This document shows, one piece after another, positions 12,016 through 22,035 of a stretch of 64,000 nt of DNA. Made by a program: the position numbers and the translations under genes. The notes below the pieces were generated by a model that saw only the letters and a list, made by a program, of their open reading frames with translations, was not told where the DNA came from and ran no database searches. Where the stretch lies: positions 89,594,913 to 89,658,912 of the forward strand of contig OZ026520.1 in NCBI GenBank assembly GCA_964019695.1, in the 5' to 3' direction. Position 1 is the first letter of the stretch. Each line of letters starts with the position of its first letter. The stretch is from Loripinus fragilis. Lineage: Eukaryota > Mollusca > Bivalvia > Lucinida > Lucinidae.

Positions 12016-12634
12016 TCCGTTTGTGCGTCAAACTTACTTGTTATAGTATCTTCTTCAAGACCACTTCTGGTGGAATTCGTCTTGCAGATTCAGCTTATTG
12101 TCTCAATGTGCACCAACAATTTTGGTCACTTCTCCTAATAAGAGTCTTATTAAAGAAGCATATTTTGAGATATACACTGAACATGTATCATGTCAATTAG
12201 CTTTGCCTCTTTCCAACATCTCAAACTGCCATTCAGTACTAAAGTACCTGTCAATATATAGCAAATTGTTTATATTTACATGACAGATATATCACCAAAT
12301 TTGATACTTAAACCATGCTTTTGCTAAGCTGCTGCCTGTAAAGGAGCAAAGTTAATGGACATGATTCTTGATAATTTTATATTTCAAAATAGGATTCCTT
12401 ATTTTCAGTAACATAGAGGCAAGTCAAACGTGCACTTACAACATATGCCAATTCAACTACTTTTTATGTTTCAGTGTAATGAGCATGTAGAAAAGACCAA
12501 GTTTTTGTAAAGTTTGGCGTGCACCTGGATGCCAATGATAGACTGCCAATGTTAGATTATTGACAGCTAATTAATTTAAACCAAACTACCTGACTTTGAT
12601 ATCTCAATGGAAAAACTTCTCCACGGGATAAGAT

Positions 12635-12828
12635 CACAGTAAAACCTGTTTTAAGCGGCCACTCATAAAAGACCGAAAATTGGCTTTCTAGACCAATTAT
12701 CGCTAAATGCAGGTCAAAAGGACTGCAGAATGAATTCAATACTTTCGACCTTCATTAAGCTACCATTTGTCATTAAGACCTTTGTTTTGTCTATTTTTGA
12801 GCGGCCGTTTTAGACAGGTTTTACTGTA
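12635..12828. mobile_element. MITE with ACAGTAAAACCTG ends
   Basis: Inverted ends 'cagtaaaacctgtttt..gcggcc' and 'gcggccgttttagacaggttttactg' flank about 140 bp without a gene. A second full copy is at 21797-22035 and a right end at 15990-16042. The ends look like those of pogo-type Tc1/mariner MITEs (inference). Confidence 0.75.
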
Positions 12829-13303
12829 ATGATCGTAGAAAATGCCATATTTAGGGAGTTTTTTGGATGTTGTTTCAACTGTAATAAAAATGTCACCTCA
12901 TCTAAGAAGTGGGGACTATTTCTGAGGCAATTCCAATGTGTACCAACAACTTATGTTACTGAAATTAAGGAAACCTATTTTGAAATATACACTAAAAATT
13001 ATCCTGTCCATTGGTTTTCCTTTTTTAAACATCTCAAACTGCCTACCTAATTGTTTATATTTACTCGACAGCTATTTCACCAATTTTTGATTTCATGAAC
13101 TATGCTTTGCTCAGCCGGTAGTTGCTGGTAGTAAAGCTGAATTTCTTCTGACTTAAACCCAAGCAAATAACACTTTTCTATGAGAAATAAATTAAAATTG
13201 ACCTTATTTAATTACAAACTGTTAACTGGCTTGGCCAGTAGGGGAACATAGCCAGACATACAAATTTCGATAAAAATCCTATCTGTAGGTATAATTTCAG
13301 TAA

Positions 13304-13370
13304 CATATATTGTAGGTACACATTGGAATTGCCTCATTGAGGCAATTCCAATGTGCACCTACAACATATG
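13304..13370. repeat. Near-perfect 33-bp-arm palindrome
   Basis: Arms around 'ggaattgcctca|ttgaggcaattcc' extend through 'gtaggtacacatt' and 'aatgtgcacctac'. Similar palindromes sit at 57257-57323 and 24574-24623 in the same repeat family. Confidence 0.8.
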
Positions 13371-14171
13371 CCAATTCAATAAATGAGTGTTTGTCACCAT
13401 AAACTTTTTTTTTACAAATTTCTCAACTACTTTTTAATGGTTCAGTGTAATGAGCATGTAGAAATGAACAAGATATTGTGTAGTTTAACGTGCACCTGGA
13501 TAACAATAATAGATGGCCAATTTTATATTATTGACAGCTTAAATTTAGCTGTTTCTTTTGAATGAAATGCAAGGGTAACAACCTACGTCATAGCATTGAT
13601 GTTGTAAACACGTAGTACGGCGCCATCTTTGATTTACAAGTAAGTAATGGTGCAAAGATCAGGAATCGATACAATCAAGTACCACACCTGACCCAGGATA
13701 CCAATGGGAAAGTGACAAACTCACAGAAGACACCACAAACGAGAGCCAAGAGGTCAGCCCTTTCCCAGCAGGTGACCACAAAGCACATATAAACAGACGC
13801 GCACAAAACATAGCAAACACAAGACAGAACAAAAACATAAAAGATCCACAAAAGAAGTACCGCCTTGGAACGGTCAGTAAAATATTTTACTGGAGGGCTT
13901 AAACCGGTTTAACGGCGCCAACCTCACCCTTAATTCAGATGTGGATCAAGACACATAGATATTTGGTTTGCATGAAAGACCCCTAACTTATCAATGCATC
14001 ATCTCCTAAAACATATAAATCAAGATATAACAAGGAGATAAAGCAAGGATAAGGACTCAACAGTAAATTAAACTGAATACCGGAGCAAAAGAAATCCAAC
14101 AGGTAAACCCCGGTGGGCCCGACAAACAGCCAAAGCATCAGGCCCCTACCATCTCATCAATAGATAAGTCT

Positions 14172-15133
14172 TTAAGTCGGAACCATCATAGAGTCTGAAG
14201 TCCGACCCACCGGCGTGCAATTAAAGAGGAAAGCAAAGTTGCCAACCGTGATTGGGTTTACTACCAAGCATGCAGTCTGTTGCAATACATTAATGTTATA
14301 GCCAATCTTTTTATAATGGGAAATTATTTTAATGAACTGCGCTGAAAAATTATTAGAGCCAACAATCCTCTTCAACTTATACACCAAGTCACCATAGAAA
14401 TCAGGTTCCGAAAGTCCTTGGCGCAAGAGAGATTTAAGTCCAACTTGGAATTTAGAAATCAAATCATAGTATCATCCTTTCGTGGAGATTGATCATGAAA
14501 TAATTTCTACAGTCATTCTCCTCCCTTCCGCTGATGCATTCAAGAAGGGTTGTTGTCAGTTACAAGCGAAAGTATGTGCACAATTACTGGTTAACCGCTT
14601 GCTCAAGCCTGCCCAGGAAAAAGTGTGGTTAAGTGAACTGACCGTCCCGCAATGACCATAGCTGTTGACATGGGACGTAAAGCAACAAAAACAAACAAAT
14701 AGTATCGTCTTTAAAATTTTGAAAATGTTTTGCGAAGTTTATGATACCGATAGCCTTGTTTAAGAAGTTTCTGAGTTAACAATTTATTGCGAGTGTTGAA
14801 GTCAGCAACATAGCTAGATGCTCTAGCAAAACGAATGAGTTGAGAGATATAGACTCCATAGGATGTAGAACGAGGAACATCACCATCTAAAAATGGGAAA
14901 TTGACAATTTCAAAATCAAAGTCGTCACGTTTGTCATAAATTTTGGTAGAAACAATATCATTAGAAATTGACAAATGCAAGTCTAAAAATGCGGCTTCGG
15001 TATCAGAGGCATTGGCTTTATTAAGTTGGAGCTCTGAAGGGTATATTTGACTAACCATATTGTCAAAATAAACATTATTAATATTTAAAATATCGTCCAA
15101 ATATCTGGAAGTAGTGTTAAACGCATCAATATC
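14172..15133 (-). pseudogene. Reverse transcriptase fragment, copy 2, interrupted by a SINE
   Basis: The upstream piece (15133-14711) carries SRYLDDILNI, AAFLDLHLSI, KIYDKRDDFDFEIVNFPF and YGVYISQLIRFARA, closely matching copy 1. The frame then meets an insertion at 14463-14706 and resumes at 14462 with the C-terminal part (LKSLLRQGLSEPDFYGDLVY, KRIVG, LVVNPITV). The polymerase motifs upstream of YLDD are absent because the element is 5'-truncated. Not functional. Confidence 0.8.
14463..14706 (+). mobile_element. SINE-like insertion in the reverse transcriptase copy
   Basis: About 240 bp ending in 'tgttgacatgggacgtaaag' and an A-rich CAAAAACAAACAAA tail. The tail is shared with the tRNA-derived SINE at 60711-60903. 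Flanking 'atagtatcatc' (14467) and 'atagtatcgtc' (14700) look like its target-site duplication. Confidence 0.65.
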
Positions 15134-15537
15134 AGTTTTCCCCTTCGTAAAATTAAACAAATGAGTGTCTGTACAAACAAAGCAGTGCAGGCGGTGCCTA
15201 ACATCACACTTGAACAGAATATATAACGGTCACGCCCCGATATGCCGTTCCCTTTGTAATCATTCACCCACAAGAATCGAAGCGGGAGACACGAGGATAA
15301 CTTTAGCAGTCACCCACTTCGATTTTTGTGGGTGAATGTTTACAAAGGCAACGGCATTTCTGGACGTGACCATTGTATATTCTGTTCAAGTGTGATGTTA
15401 GGCACCGCCTGCACTGCTTAGTTTTGACAGACACTAATTTGTACGACATTTACGAAGGGAAAAACTAACCTTGCAAATCAAAGATGGCGTCATACTACGT
15501 GTTTACAACACCCACGCTATGACGTAGGTTGTTACCC

Positions 15538-15740
15538 CTGTGGTTACTTGGTGGTTGCCTGTTTGTAAAATATCTCAAGCTGCCAATCAGTTTTAAAATA
15601 CCTTTCACAATATGTCAAATCGTTTATATTTACATGACAGCTATATCACCAAATTGGATTTCATGAACTATGCTTTTGCTAAGCTGGTACTTGCGTGGTT
15701 GTAAGAAAGTACAAAAAATGGAAATTTAAATTATTATTTT
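15538..15740. repeat. Dispersed repeat fragment
   Basis: Contains 'cttggtggttgcctgtttg', 'tttatatttacatgacagct' and 'atgaactatgcttttgctaa', the blocks of the family at 12080-13572. It is the continuation of that repeat on the far side of the foldback element. Confidence 0.6.
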
Positions 15741-16042
15741 ATGTATTTTCTTTAATTAAACAGTCTGCTAAATGTAGTCGCGAATGTCCGTCGGGACAGT
15801 TTATCCATTTCTTGTTCGAATAAGTGCAAAGAAACAAACAATTGTTTATTAATATGGCCCTTACCAAATTGTAAACTGCACAGAACAAGTATCGTTTCAG
15901 GTGACCATACAATAGAACGGCCAATCAAAAATAAGCAAAATTTCTCAATAACAAAAAAAAAGAAAAAAAAAAGCGATAATTGGTCTTAAAACCAATTTTT
16001 GATCTTTTTGAGAGTGGCCGTTTTACACAGGTTTTACCGTAT
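15741..16042. mobile_element. Partial MITE of the ACAGTAAAACCTG family
   Basis: The right end 'gtggccgttttacacaggttttaccgta' and the nearby 'gataattggtctt' match the MITEs at 12635 and 21797. The left end near 15760-15900 is poorly preserved. Confidence 0.5.
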
Positions 16043-16204
16043 ATGTCAAAGGTCCAAGAGGAAAATAGATTTGCATTTGATTTTATCAGGTTTCATTTAT
16101 TTTCTTAATCGAATTTTACTTTCCTGGCAAATACTGATTTGATATCATAGTGTTTATTTTCTTGTCCTTTGGGATCATGGGTTTCATTGTGAGACTTTAA
16201 AACT

Positions 16205-16262
16205 ATTAGAGGGTCACTGATGAGGCCTAAATAGCCGAAACTAGCTGGTCTAGCCCAGAAAA
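16205..16262 (+). ncRNA. Hammerhead ribozyme-like motif, short stem III
   Basis: All conserved core strings occur in order: CTGATGA (16217-16223), a stem II GGC/GCC closing the 7-nt loop CTAAATA, GAAA (16237-16240), then a minimal stem III (A-U, C-G, U.G closing loop AGCT) and the cleavage triplet GTC (16248-16250). Stem I is partial: GGGTCA upstream and TAGCCC downstream give A-U, one mismatch, a wobble and three G-C pairs. Minimal stem III is known from hammerheads in Penelope-like elements and retrozymes. Self-cleavage is not shown. Confidence 0.65.
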
Positions 16263-16432
16263 TATGCACACTCTAGTTTTAGTTCTTTGATGCATTCTTT
16301 GCTTCCAAGGGATACCCTTGTAAGAACTTATTACACTATCTGGTGGACGCCATGGCCAATGTTAGTTGAAAATCGCACCGTGAAAAGAATCCAAATTGGT
16401 AAAAGTGTCATTATCTCTTTTCTCAAAGTATC

Positions 16433-16771
16433 ACGCGCGGATCCAGGGGGGGGGGGGGGGGACAGTGGGTCCAGACCGGAAAAATACAAAATATAGGGTT
16501 TCTTAGCAATACTAGTCCGGATCTCCTAAAGATCACAAAGCTACCAAGCCAGATTCAATGTTTGGCCATCATCGGCACGCCAGTGAAACGCCATTCAAAT
16601 GGCCCATCATCGGCACGCCAGTGAAACGCCATTCAAATGGCGTTTCGCTGGCGGGCCGATGAATGCCCGTTTATAGTGGTATTTAGATCCTCCCTCCCCT
16701 CATCAACTAAAGAAAAAAAAAACGCTGTCAAAGTTTGAACCCCTCTGACATAAATTTCTGGATCCGCGCAT
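16433..16771. mobile_element. GC-core MITE, copy 1 (GCGCGGATCCAG ends)
   Basis: Inverted ends GCGCGGATCCAG (16435-16446) and CTGGATCCGCGC (16759-16770). Inside are a poly-G run, 'gggtccagaccgg', and an internal palindrome built from 'aacgccattcaaatggcgtt' flanked by 'catcatcggc' and 'gggccgatga', part of which is duplicated in tandem. Confidence 0.8.
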
Positions 16772-17209
16772 GAGTATTTAGAGGACGCAACAGGTGAACA
16801 GTTGTTGTTTCTGTGTGGAGTTGGTAAAACTTCTTCCCGTGCATCGATATAGTGTTGATATCGTTCATATTTCGGCCCTTCGGGAACATTGGATTCTGAC
16901 GGAAAGCAGAATACCGCTTACGCCGGTGCTAGGGGGCGTGAAAATTATTGCACTTTCCATTAGTTCTCATGCATGAACAGGCTCAATAAAACCGAGTCTG
17001 CTGTTTTCTAATATGCAGATTCTCTCTATTTCTGAAGGCTTCGTTATTCTAGAGTATTTAGATATAATTCAACTCATGCAACCATTGCTGTGGTTTGTTT
17101 ATGAGCAGCGAACGCTCAGGCAAGACTGCGCAGTTGCCTGCGCAGGCTAGTCAAAGCATTCGCTTGGCGTGTATGTGACAACATTCCTAATCTCTCAAGT
17201 TATTTCTAA
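16772..17209. other. Between two MITEs, probably sulfotransferase intron
   Basis: No open frame of interest. 17112-17160 contains a small palindrome 'actgcgcagttgcctgcgcaggct' in two arms. An upstream exon of the sulfotransferase with its start codon was looked for here and not found. Confidence 0.4.
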
Positions 17210-17541
17210 TGCGCGGATCCAGAAAGTTTTGTCAGAAGGGGTCCAACTCAGACAACTTTTTTTTTTTTTTTTTTTTTAGTTAATTAGTTGATGAGGGGAG
17301 GATAGAGGATCTTTATGACACTTAAAGCGGGCCATCATCGGCCCGCCAGAGAAACGCCATTTTGATGGCGTTTCGCTAGCGGGCCGATGATAGCCCGACA
17401 ATGAATGCTAGCTTAGTAGCTTTGTCATTTTTCAGGGGACCCGGACAGGTATTGCTGCAAACCCCATATTTTTGTGATTTTCCAGAGGGGTGGGGGGTCC
17501 GGACCCCCTGCCCCCCCCCCCCCCCATCTGGATCCGCTTAT
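17210..17541. mobile_element. GC-core MITE, copy 2, next to a splice acceptor
   Basis: Opposite orientation to copy 1: ends GCGCGGATCCAG (17211-17222) and CTGGATCCGC (17528-17537), with the 'gcgggccatcatcggcccgc' palindrome, T-run, 'ggggtccggacccc' and poly-C. It ends about 17 bp before the sulfotransferase exon at 17559, so the intron's 3' end was rebuilt around it. Confidence 0.8.
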
Positions 17542-17558
17542 GGTTCTTTTTATTTCAG

Positions 17559-18834
17559 GACGACGATCCAGACGAGCGCCCTCCTGATCATACTCACGAT
17601 ACTAGTAACTGTACTCTTGATCAACCAGAAAACTACCATGTACATGCCGCACATAGCCATAGATCAACCTCCTACAGCATCAGATATAAACATCAGTGAG
17701 TCGTACAGAAGTCGAGGTATACTAGCTGGAAGAACAAAGTTGAACTACATGGACCTAGAGGAGCGTCTAAACAGGAATAAAAACGAAGCACGTCATATCG
17801 CATTTCTTAAAGTTCACAAAGCGGCCAGCTCTACGCTTCAAAATATTTTGTTTCGGTTTGGACTCAGTCGCAAACTGTCTTTTGTGCTACCGTTTAAAGG
17901 CCATTACATCTCGAAGGCTGCAGAAACTTATTCAATACTGCTCCCACCATATAATAACTGGGATAAAAAGTACGACATACTATGTAATCACGTGGTTTTT
18001 AACAAGCACAAGTTCGAATCGCTTATGTATGAGGACACTTTTTATCTGGCAATAGTTCGGGATCCATTCAATCGCTTTATCTCGGCGGTGAATTATTACA
18101 CTCATATTTATCCAAATCACTATCTTACGAAAAGGAATGACGTAGAGATTCACAGGAAGCTTATTAGAGAGCCAGAGAGTTCTGAACCATATGACATTAG
18201 GCAATCAAGAACATATAATCGCATGGCAACTGACTTTGGGCTGCCTGTTAATACAGTGAATGAGGTACAGAAGTTAGATGATGAACGTATTGAAGAGTTT
18301 GTTGCAAGTTTACTGGAAACATTTCATTTTGTTTTAATCGTTGAAAAGTACGACGAATCGTTAGTGATGATGAAACGCTATTTAAAATGGTCCATGAAAG
18401 ACATCTTATATATAAAACGGAACGATTTTGGTTCTATGTATTCAGGGAAGAATATCCTTACAGAAATGAATATAACGGAAGGAGAGAAGAGAATGTTCCA
18501 ACACGAAAACCGTATTGACTATGCAATCTATGAACGTTTCTTGGAAAGGTTTACGGAACAAATGTCAAGAGCCGAAGACATTAAAGAAGAAGTGAAAGAA
18601 TTCAGGCGTAATTTAGAGTTGACTAAAGCATTCTGTCTTTTAGACAATACTCGAAGTTTAGCGATATTTCCAGAAACACGGTATAACAGTGAGATAAGGT
18701 TATACAGAAATGACTGTGAACTTATGGTTCTGGATGAGTTACCATTTTGCAAAAAGCTTGTTAACAATCATAAACAACATTGCAATATTCCTGAAACCAT
18801 GAAAACTTGCCCCAAGGTGTGCAATAAGTCATAA
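17559..18834 (+). CDS. Galactose-3-O-sulfotransferase-like enzyme, terminal exon, with C-terminal ShKT-like module
   Basis: Golgi enzyme expected to move sulfate from PAPS to a galactose-type hydroxyl on glycolipid or glycan. The exon follows the acceptor 'tttttatttcag' (17547-17558); the frame continues open upstream only because it reads through a MITE. It encodes about 425 residues: a membrane anchor (SALLIILTILVTVLLI) near the N-terminus, the 5'-phosphosulfate loop FLKVHKAASSTLQNILFRFG (17812-17871), the 3'-phosphate motif AIVRDPFNRFISAV (18049-18090) and FVLIVEKYDESLVMM, all typical of this family. The last 40 residues are cysteine-rich (FCKKLV, QHC, MKTCPKVC) and spaced like a ShKT domain lacking its last cysteine. 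The start codon must lie in an upstream exon not identified. Substrate is unknown. Confidence 0.85.
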
Positions 18835-18835
18835 T

Positions 18836-19080
18836 AAATGAACCGTGACATGTGATTTCCAACAATTTGGCATTGTGAAAAGTGTAGAGTTAGACGAGCC
18901 TATGCAGCCTTCATTTGAGCTTAGAAACTCCAAATACTGTTCGGTCAGTAGCTTAATATTCATAGAATATTCAAGCAACTAGCGAAGGCTCTGATCAGAC
19001 TGCGCGTATGCGCAGGCTGATCTGAGGCTTTGCTGGTTGCACATACCACATTGTTGGAAATCTCATGCAGCGGCTCTTAA
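18836..19080. mobile_element. MITE, 245 bp, in the 3' flank of the sulfotransferase
   Basis: Inverted ends: 'accgtgacatgtgatttcca' (18842-18861) against 'gccgctgcatgagatttcca' read from the other side (ending near 19075). A second copy is at 47562-47805. It begins one or two bases after the sulfotransferase stop codon, so it would form most of the 3' UTR. AATAAA overlaps the stop (18833-18838). Confidence 0.8.
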
Positions 19081-19099
19081 TTTCCATTGCCAATAAGTA

Positions 19100-19200
19100 A
19101 ACATCTAGATCTGAAAGCGGGCCATTATCAGCCTGCGAGCAAAATGGCATTTTCATGGCGTTTCCCTTGCGGGCCTATTGTGGCCTGATTCTGTATGCTG
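19100..19200. repeat. Fragment of the GC-core MITE
   Basis: 'gcgggccattatcagcctgc', 'atggcattttcatggcgttt' and 'tgcgggcc' match the palindromic core of the MITEs at 16433 and 17210. The GGATCC ends are missing. Confidence 0.6.
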
Positions 19201-19446
19201 GATGGACATTCCTTAGTTTCTAGCTTGAGTTTAATCTTTACGCCCCAACGAAACCTTTCATTTTATGCCGGTATGTCACCCTGATTTTGAGCCAGTGATA
19301 ACTGATGTCGCTTCAGAATCCAAATAACAAAGTGCACTAAAGCTAAAAACACCCATTTTTTTTAAGCTTGACCTGATTATTTTGAAAATCACAAAAAGTA
19401 AAATGTTACCCAGTTTTGTTGACGATCACCAACAACATTGTCAAAA

Positions 19447-19573
19447 AGCAAAAAATACAAAGCAAAAAAGTTCTGCACACTTGGGGTTCGGTCTTAATCA
19501 GAACTAGATGCATTTATGCAAAAAAGCAAAAATACAAAGCAAAAAAAGTTCTGCATACTTGGGGTTCGGTCCC
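19447..19573. repeat. Tandem duplication, about 78 bp period
   Basis: The block 'atacaaagcaaaaaagttctgca.acttggggttcggtc' occurs twice, at about 19455-19493 and 19533-19572, with only a few differences. Confidence 0.8.
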
Positions 19574-19844
19574 GTATCAGTGTTTATAGAAATCATTTTG
19601 CAGCAATTGGTTGATTCAAAATTGAAAAAGGTTCCATTGCGAAACTGTCTGTACATGTATTTGTAAGTGTCCAGGGATCACCCTTCAAAAAATGGCAAAA
19701 TTACCAATAATGGCGTCTTGAGCTGAAAACATGGAATGCTTGATTAATCCGTGATGGCGTAATAAATTGCATCTTTTCTGTGCAAGAAACGTTTATTCTC
19801 GCACACAAGATTTGGATTTCCGTTATTTTTACCCAAGTGTGATA

Positions 19845-20480
19845 ATTATTTCTCACATACCCATACCAGCCCGTGGCAAATATAAAAAAAACCCCGAACA
19901 GCCGCACGCTGGCCGCACGTCGATCCGTGACGTCATTGTAATTTAAGAATGACGTCACCATGACGCATTTTGGCCTATTCAGGATTTTCTGGAAGTCTTT
20001 TTCATGTTTGTAAAATATAAAATGAGTTATGTAGTGGTAAGCAAGAAAAAGACTCCATTATTCGTGTGAGGATGGGATAGAAAAATCTGTCCCTCGTGTT
20101 CACCGATTGCCATCACTCAGCAAGCCTCTTGATGTCAATCGGTGGTCCTCGGGCCGTATTCTTCTACCCAACCCTCAAACTCATGACAGATTTTTATATT
20201 CTCACATAGATCTACCCGTAACAGCCCGTGGGAAATATAAAAAAACAAACAGCCAAACGCTGGCCGCACGTAGATCCATGACGTCATTATAATGTTAAAA
20301 TTGCATCGACATATGGCATCTCAGCCTATGTATTTTCTGGAAGTCTTTTTCATGTTTGTCCAATATAAAATGAGGTATTTAGTGGTGAGCAAGAATAAGA
20401 AACATTATTTCGTGTGAGGGTGGAATAGAAAAATCCGTCCAGCGTGATCACCATTTGTCATCACTCGGCAAGCCTCATGT
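19845..20480. repeat. Tandem copies of a foldback-containing element, about 355 bp period
   Basis: 'cagcccgtgg.aaatata', 'cgctggccgcacgt', 'gacgtcatt', 'ttttctggaagtctttttca' and 'cgtgtgagg.tgg.atagaaaa' appear in the same order at 19868 and 20222. Between them lies a decayed palindrome with loop 'ctcagcaagcctc'. The same palindrome is intact at 39340-39475 and 57865-57990. Confidence 0.75.
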
Positions 20481-20597
20481 TGCCAATGCAATATTCAAGC
20501 GACTTGGGCATCACAGGCTTAAACCATTTCGTCCCTGTCAGTAGAATTTTGTCATAATGCGCTGTCGAGAGACTGACATTAAAAAAATCCATCCAAA

Positions 20598-20960
20598 ATG
20601 ACAAACAGAATACAGTTTAACAGGATATTCTCATATAAATCTCTAAACAGCTCATTGCGACATAAATTTGCTATCCTGGACACAATGATTAAACCTGTAA
20701 TATTTAATATGCCCCAAAAACAAATGTTACCGCACTTTATTACGCAATTACCGATTGTTCATTACTCCATGTTTTTATGACTAAACCTGTAATGGCCGAA
20801 AACCAAATGTTACCAATGTTGCTCAACGTTTTCATTACAGGGACACCATGAATAAACCTGTAATGTTTAATATGCCCAAAAACCAAATGTCACCGAAGAA
20901 GCTTTTCATTACTTAATCACCTATCGTTCAATTGCTCCATGTTTTTAGCTCCAGGCGCCA
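20598..20960. repeat. Three degraded tandem units
   Basis: 'taaacctgtaat' followed by 'aaccaaatgttacc' and 'ttcattac' recurs near 20690, 20782 and 20853; 'attgctccatgttttta' (also 'attactccatgttttta') occurs at 20762 and 20930. No gene. Confidence 0.65.
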
Positions 20961-21685
20961 TTTTGAGGAGTGACTCCTAGCAGCTTCAAACGCACATAGT
21001 TTTGTTAGAACAAATTGGTTAGAAAATGACTTCGCTAAACAACGATATATAACATTAAATGTAACAAATCCTGGTCAAGACAGAATTTGCCCTAAAGCCA
21101 CCAGTGTGCAGATTTTTTCAGAATATAAATAAACTGTAATAGCCACGAGCTTTCACAAACAGCATTATCTTATTCACAAAAATATGAAACTATTATCAAA
21201 GATTGCATAAACCTTGGGGATGCACTATAACCGCCCGTCCGTCCGTCCATCTATCTGCCTGACCATTGGATTTGCACTATAATCACTTTGCGAGTCCTTC
21301 CAGGCTCACTCAGTGAAAATGCTCATAAATCTTGAACCAAACGTTATATAGCGACCCTTGGTCTGCTCTATTATTGCACGAACCTTGGATCTGAACTATA
21401 ATCATTATGTTAGTCTGTCCGTGTTCATTTAGTGAAAATAGTTAAAATACTCACAACTCTTAAACCACATGGTGTATTTGATCAAATATGCATGTCAACA
21501 TTATCTAACCACTGGCATAGGTAATAATCTTTTTTGATGGACGAGGGCTGGCTGAGCATCATTTCAGCCAGTTGTGGCCAGTTAGTGGAAATGCTCATAA
21601 CTCTTAAACCGCATTGTATATTTGGATTATTTTGACATTGGCTGGGAAAATGACAAAGAAAAGATAAAAATATAAAGAAAAAAAA
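20961..21685. other. Intergenic, dispersed repeat fragments
   Basis: No gene seen. 21230-21650 carries 'ccgtccgtccgtcc' runs and 'gaaaatgctcataa.tcttgaacca' blocks that recur in tandem and again near 27000-27190. Confidence 0.5.
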
Positions 21686-21768
21686 ATGGCCAGATCTAGA
21701 TTGGAACGACAGCGTGTCAGGCTGTTGGATTAAAACAAAGCCTCTTAGACCACTCGGCCACCACATAT
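21686..21768 (-). repeat. tRNA-like sequence, probable SINE head or tRNA pseudogene
   Basis: On the minus strand the segment begins TGGTGGCCGAGTGGTCTAAG, which is the 5' and A-box region of a class II (Leu/Ser-type) tRNA. The expected B box reads CGTTCCAATC instead of GGTTCGAATC. The acceptor stem does not close, so a working tRNA gene is unlikely. Confidence 0.6.
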
Positions 21769-21796
21769 TGTATACTACACTAGAGCAAATTACCTA

Positions 21797-22035
21797 TACA
21801 GTAAAACCTTTCTTAAGCGACCACTCAAAAAGAACAGACTATCGCTTAATGCAGGTCAAAAGTATTGCAGAATGCTCCTATTGGAGCATTCTGCAATACT
21901 TTTGACCGTCATCAAGCGATAAAAGTAATTGAAAACCATTTTTTTGAAGCATTCTGTAATACTTTCGACCTGCATTAAGCGATAATCGTAATTGAAAGCC
22001 ATTTTTAGTGGCGGCTTAAGACAGGTTTTACTGTA
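21797..22035. mobile_element. MITE with TACAGTAAAACCT ends, second copy
   Basis: Ends 'tacagtaaaacctttcttaa' and 'ttaagacaggttttactgta'. The interior holds an almost perfect hairpin ('caaaagtattgcagaatgct' facing 'agcattctgcaatacttttg') and a third copy of the same arm near 21950-21980. Confidence 0.85.

Larger units (their letters stand above)
12080..13572. repeat. Mosaic of one dispersed repeat family, partial tandem copies
   Basis: Two or three imperfect copies of the same blocks: 'tttatatttacatgacagct', 'atgaactatgcttttgctaagctg', 'catctcaaactgcc', 'cacctacaacatatg', 'gtgcacctggat.acaataatagac' and 'attgacagct'. The same blocks occur at 15550-15720, 23490-23650, 24540-24800 and around 56040-57530. 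No coding potential. Confidence 0.65.
13645..15133 (-). mobile_element. Penelope-like retroelement, copy 2, 5'-truncated
   Basis: Minus-strand element whose 3' end ('GATCTTTGCACCATTACTT' read on the minus strand) lies at about 13645 and whose 5' end is cut inside the polymerase gene at 15133. 3' ends with the same GGTATCCT.GGTCAGG and TGTATCGATTCCTGATC motifs occur at least five more times in the window. A constant 3' end with variable 5' truncation is the mark of target-primed integration. Confidence 0.75.
13573..15537. mobile_element. Foldback DNA element split by a retroelement
   Basis: Outer arms 13573-13640 and 15470-15537 are inverted copies (GGTAACAACCTACGTCATAG, then GTTGTAAACACGTAGTA and GCCATCTTTGATTT). 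The inner arms 15135-15290 and 15305-15470 continue the same palindrome (CCTTCGTAAA, GTGTCTGT, GCAGTGCAGGCGGTGCCTAA, TTCACCCACAA). If 13645-15133 is taken out, the left arm becomes continuous and the element is a foldback of about 475 bp. Confidence 0.8.

Noticed and set aside
17401..17558. Extended N-terminus of the sulfotransferase starting at 17401
   Set aside because: This part is a MITE plus a pyrimidine tract and AG. The protein similarity and membrane anchor start after 17559.
21686..21768. Functional tRNA-Leu or tRNA-Ser gene
   Set aside because: The B box is mutated, and the acceptor stem and variable arm do not fold.
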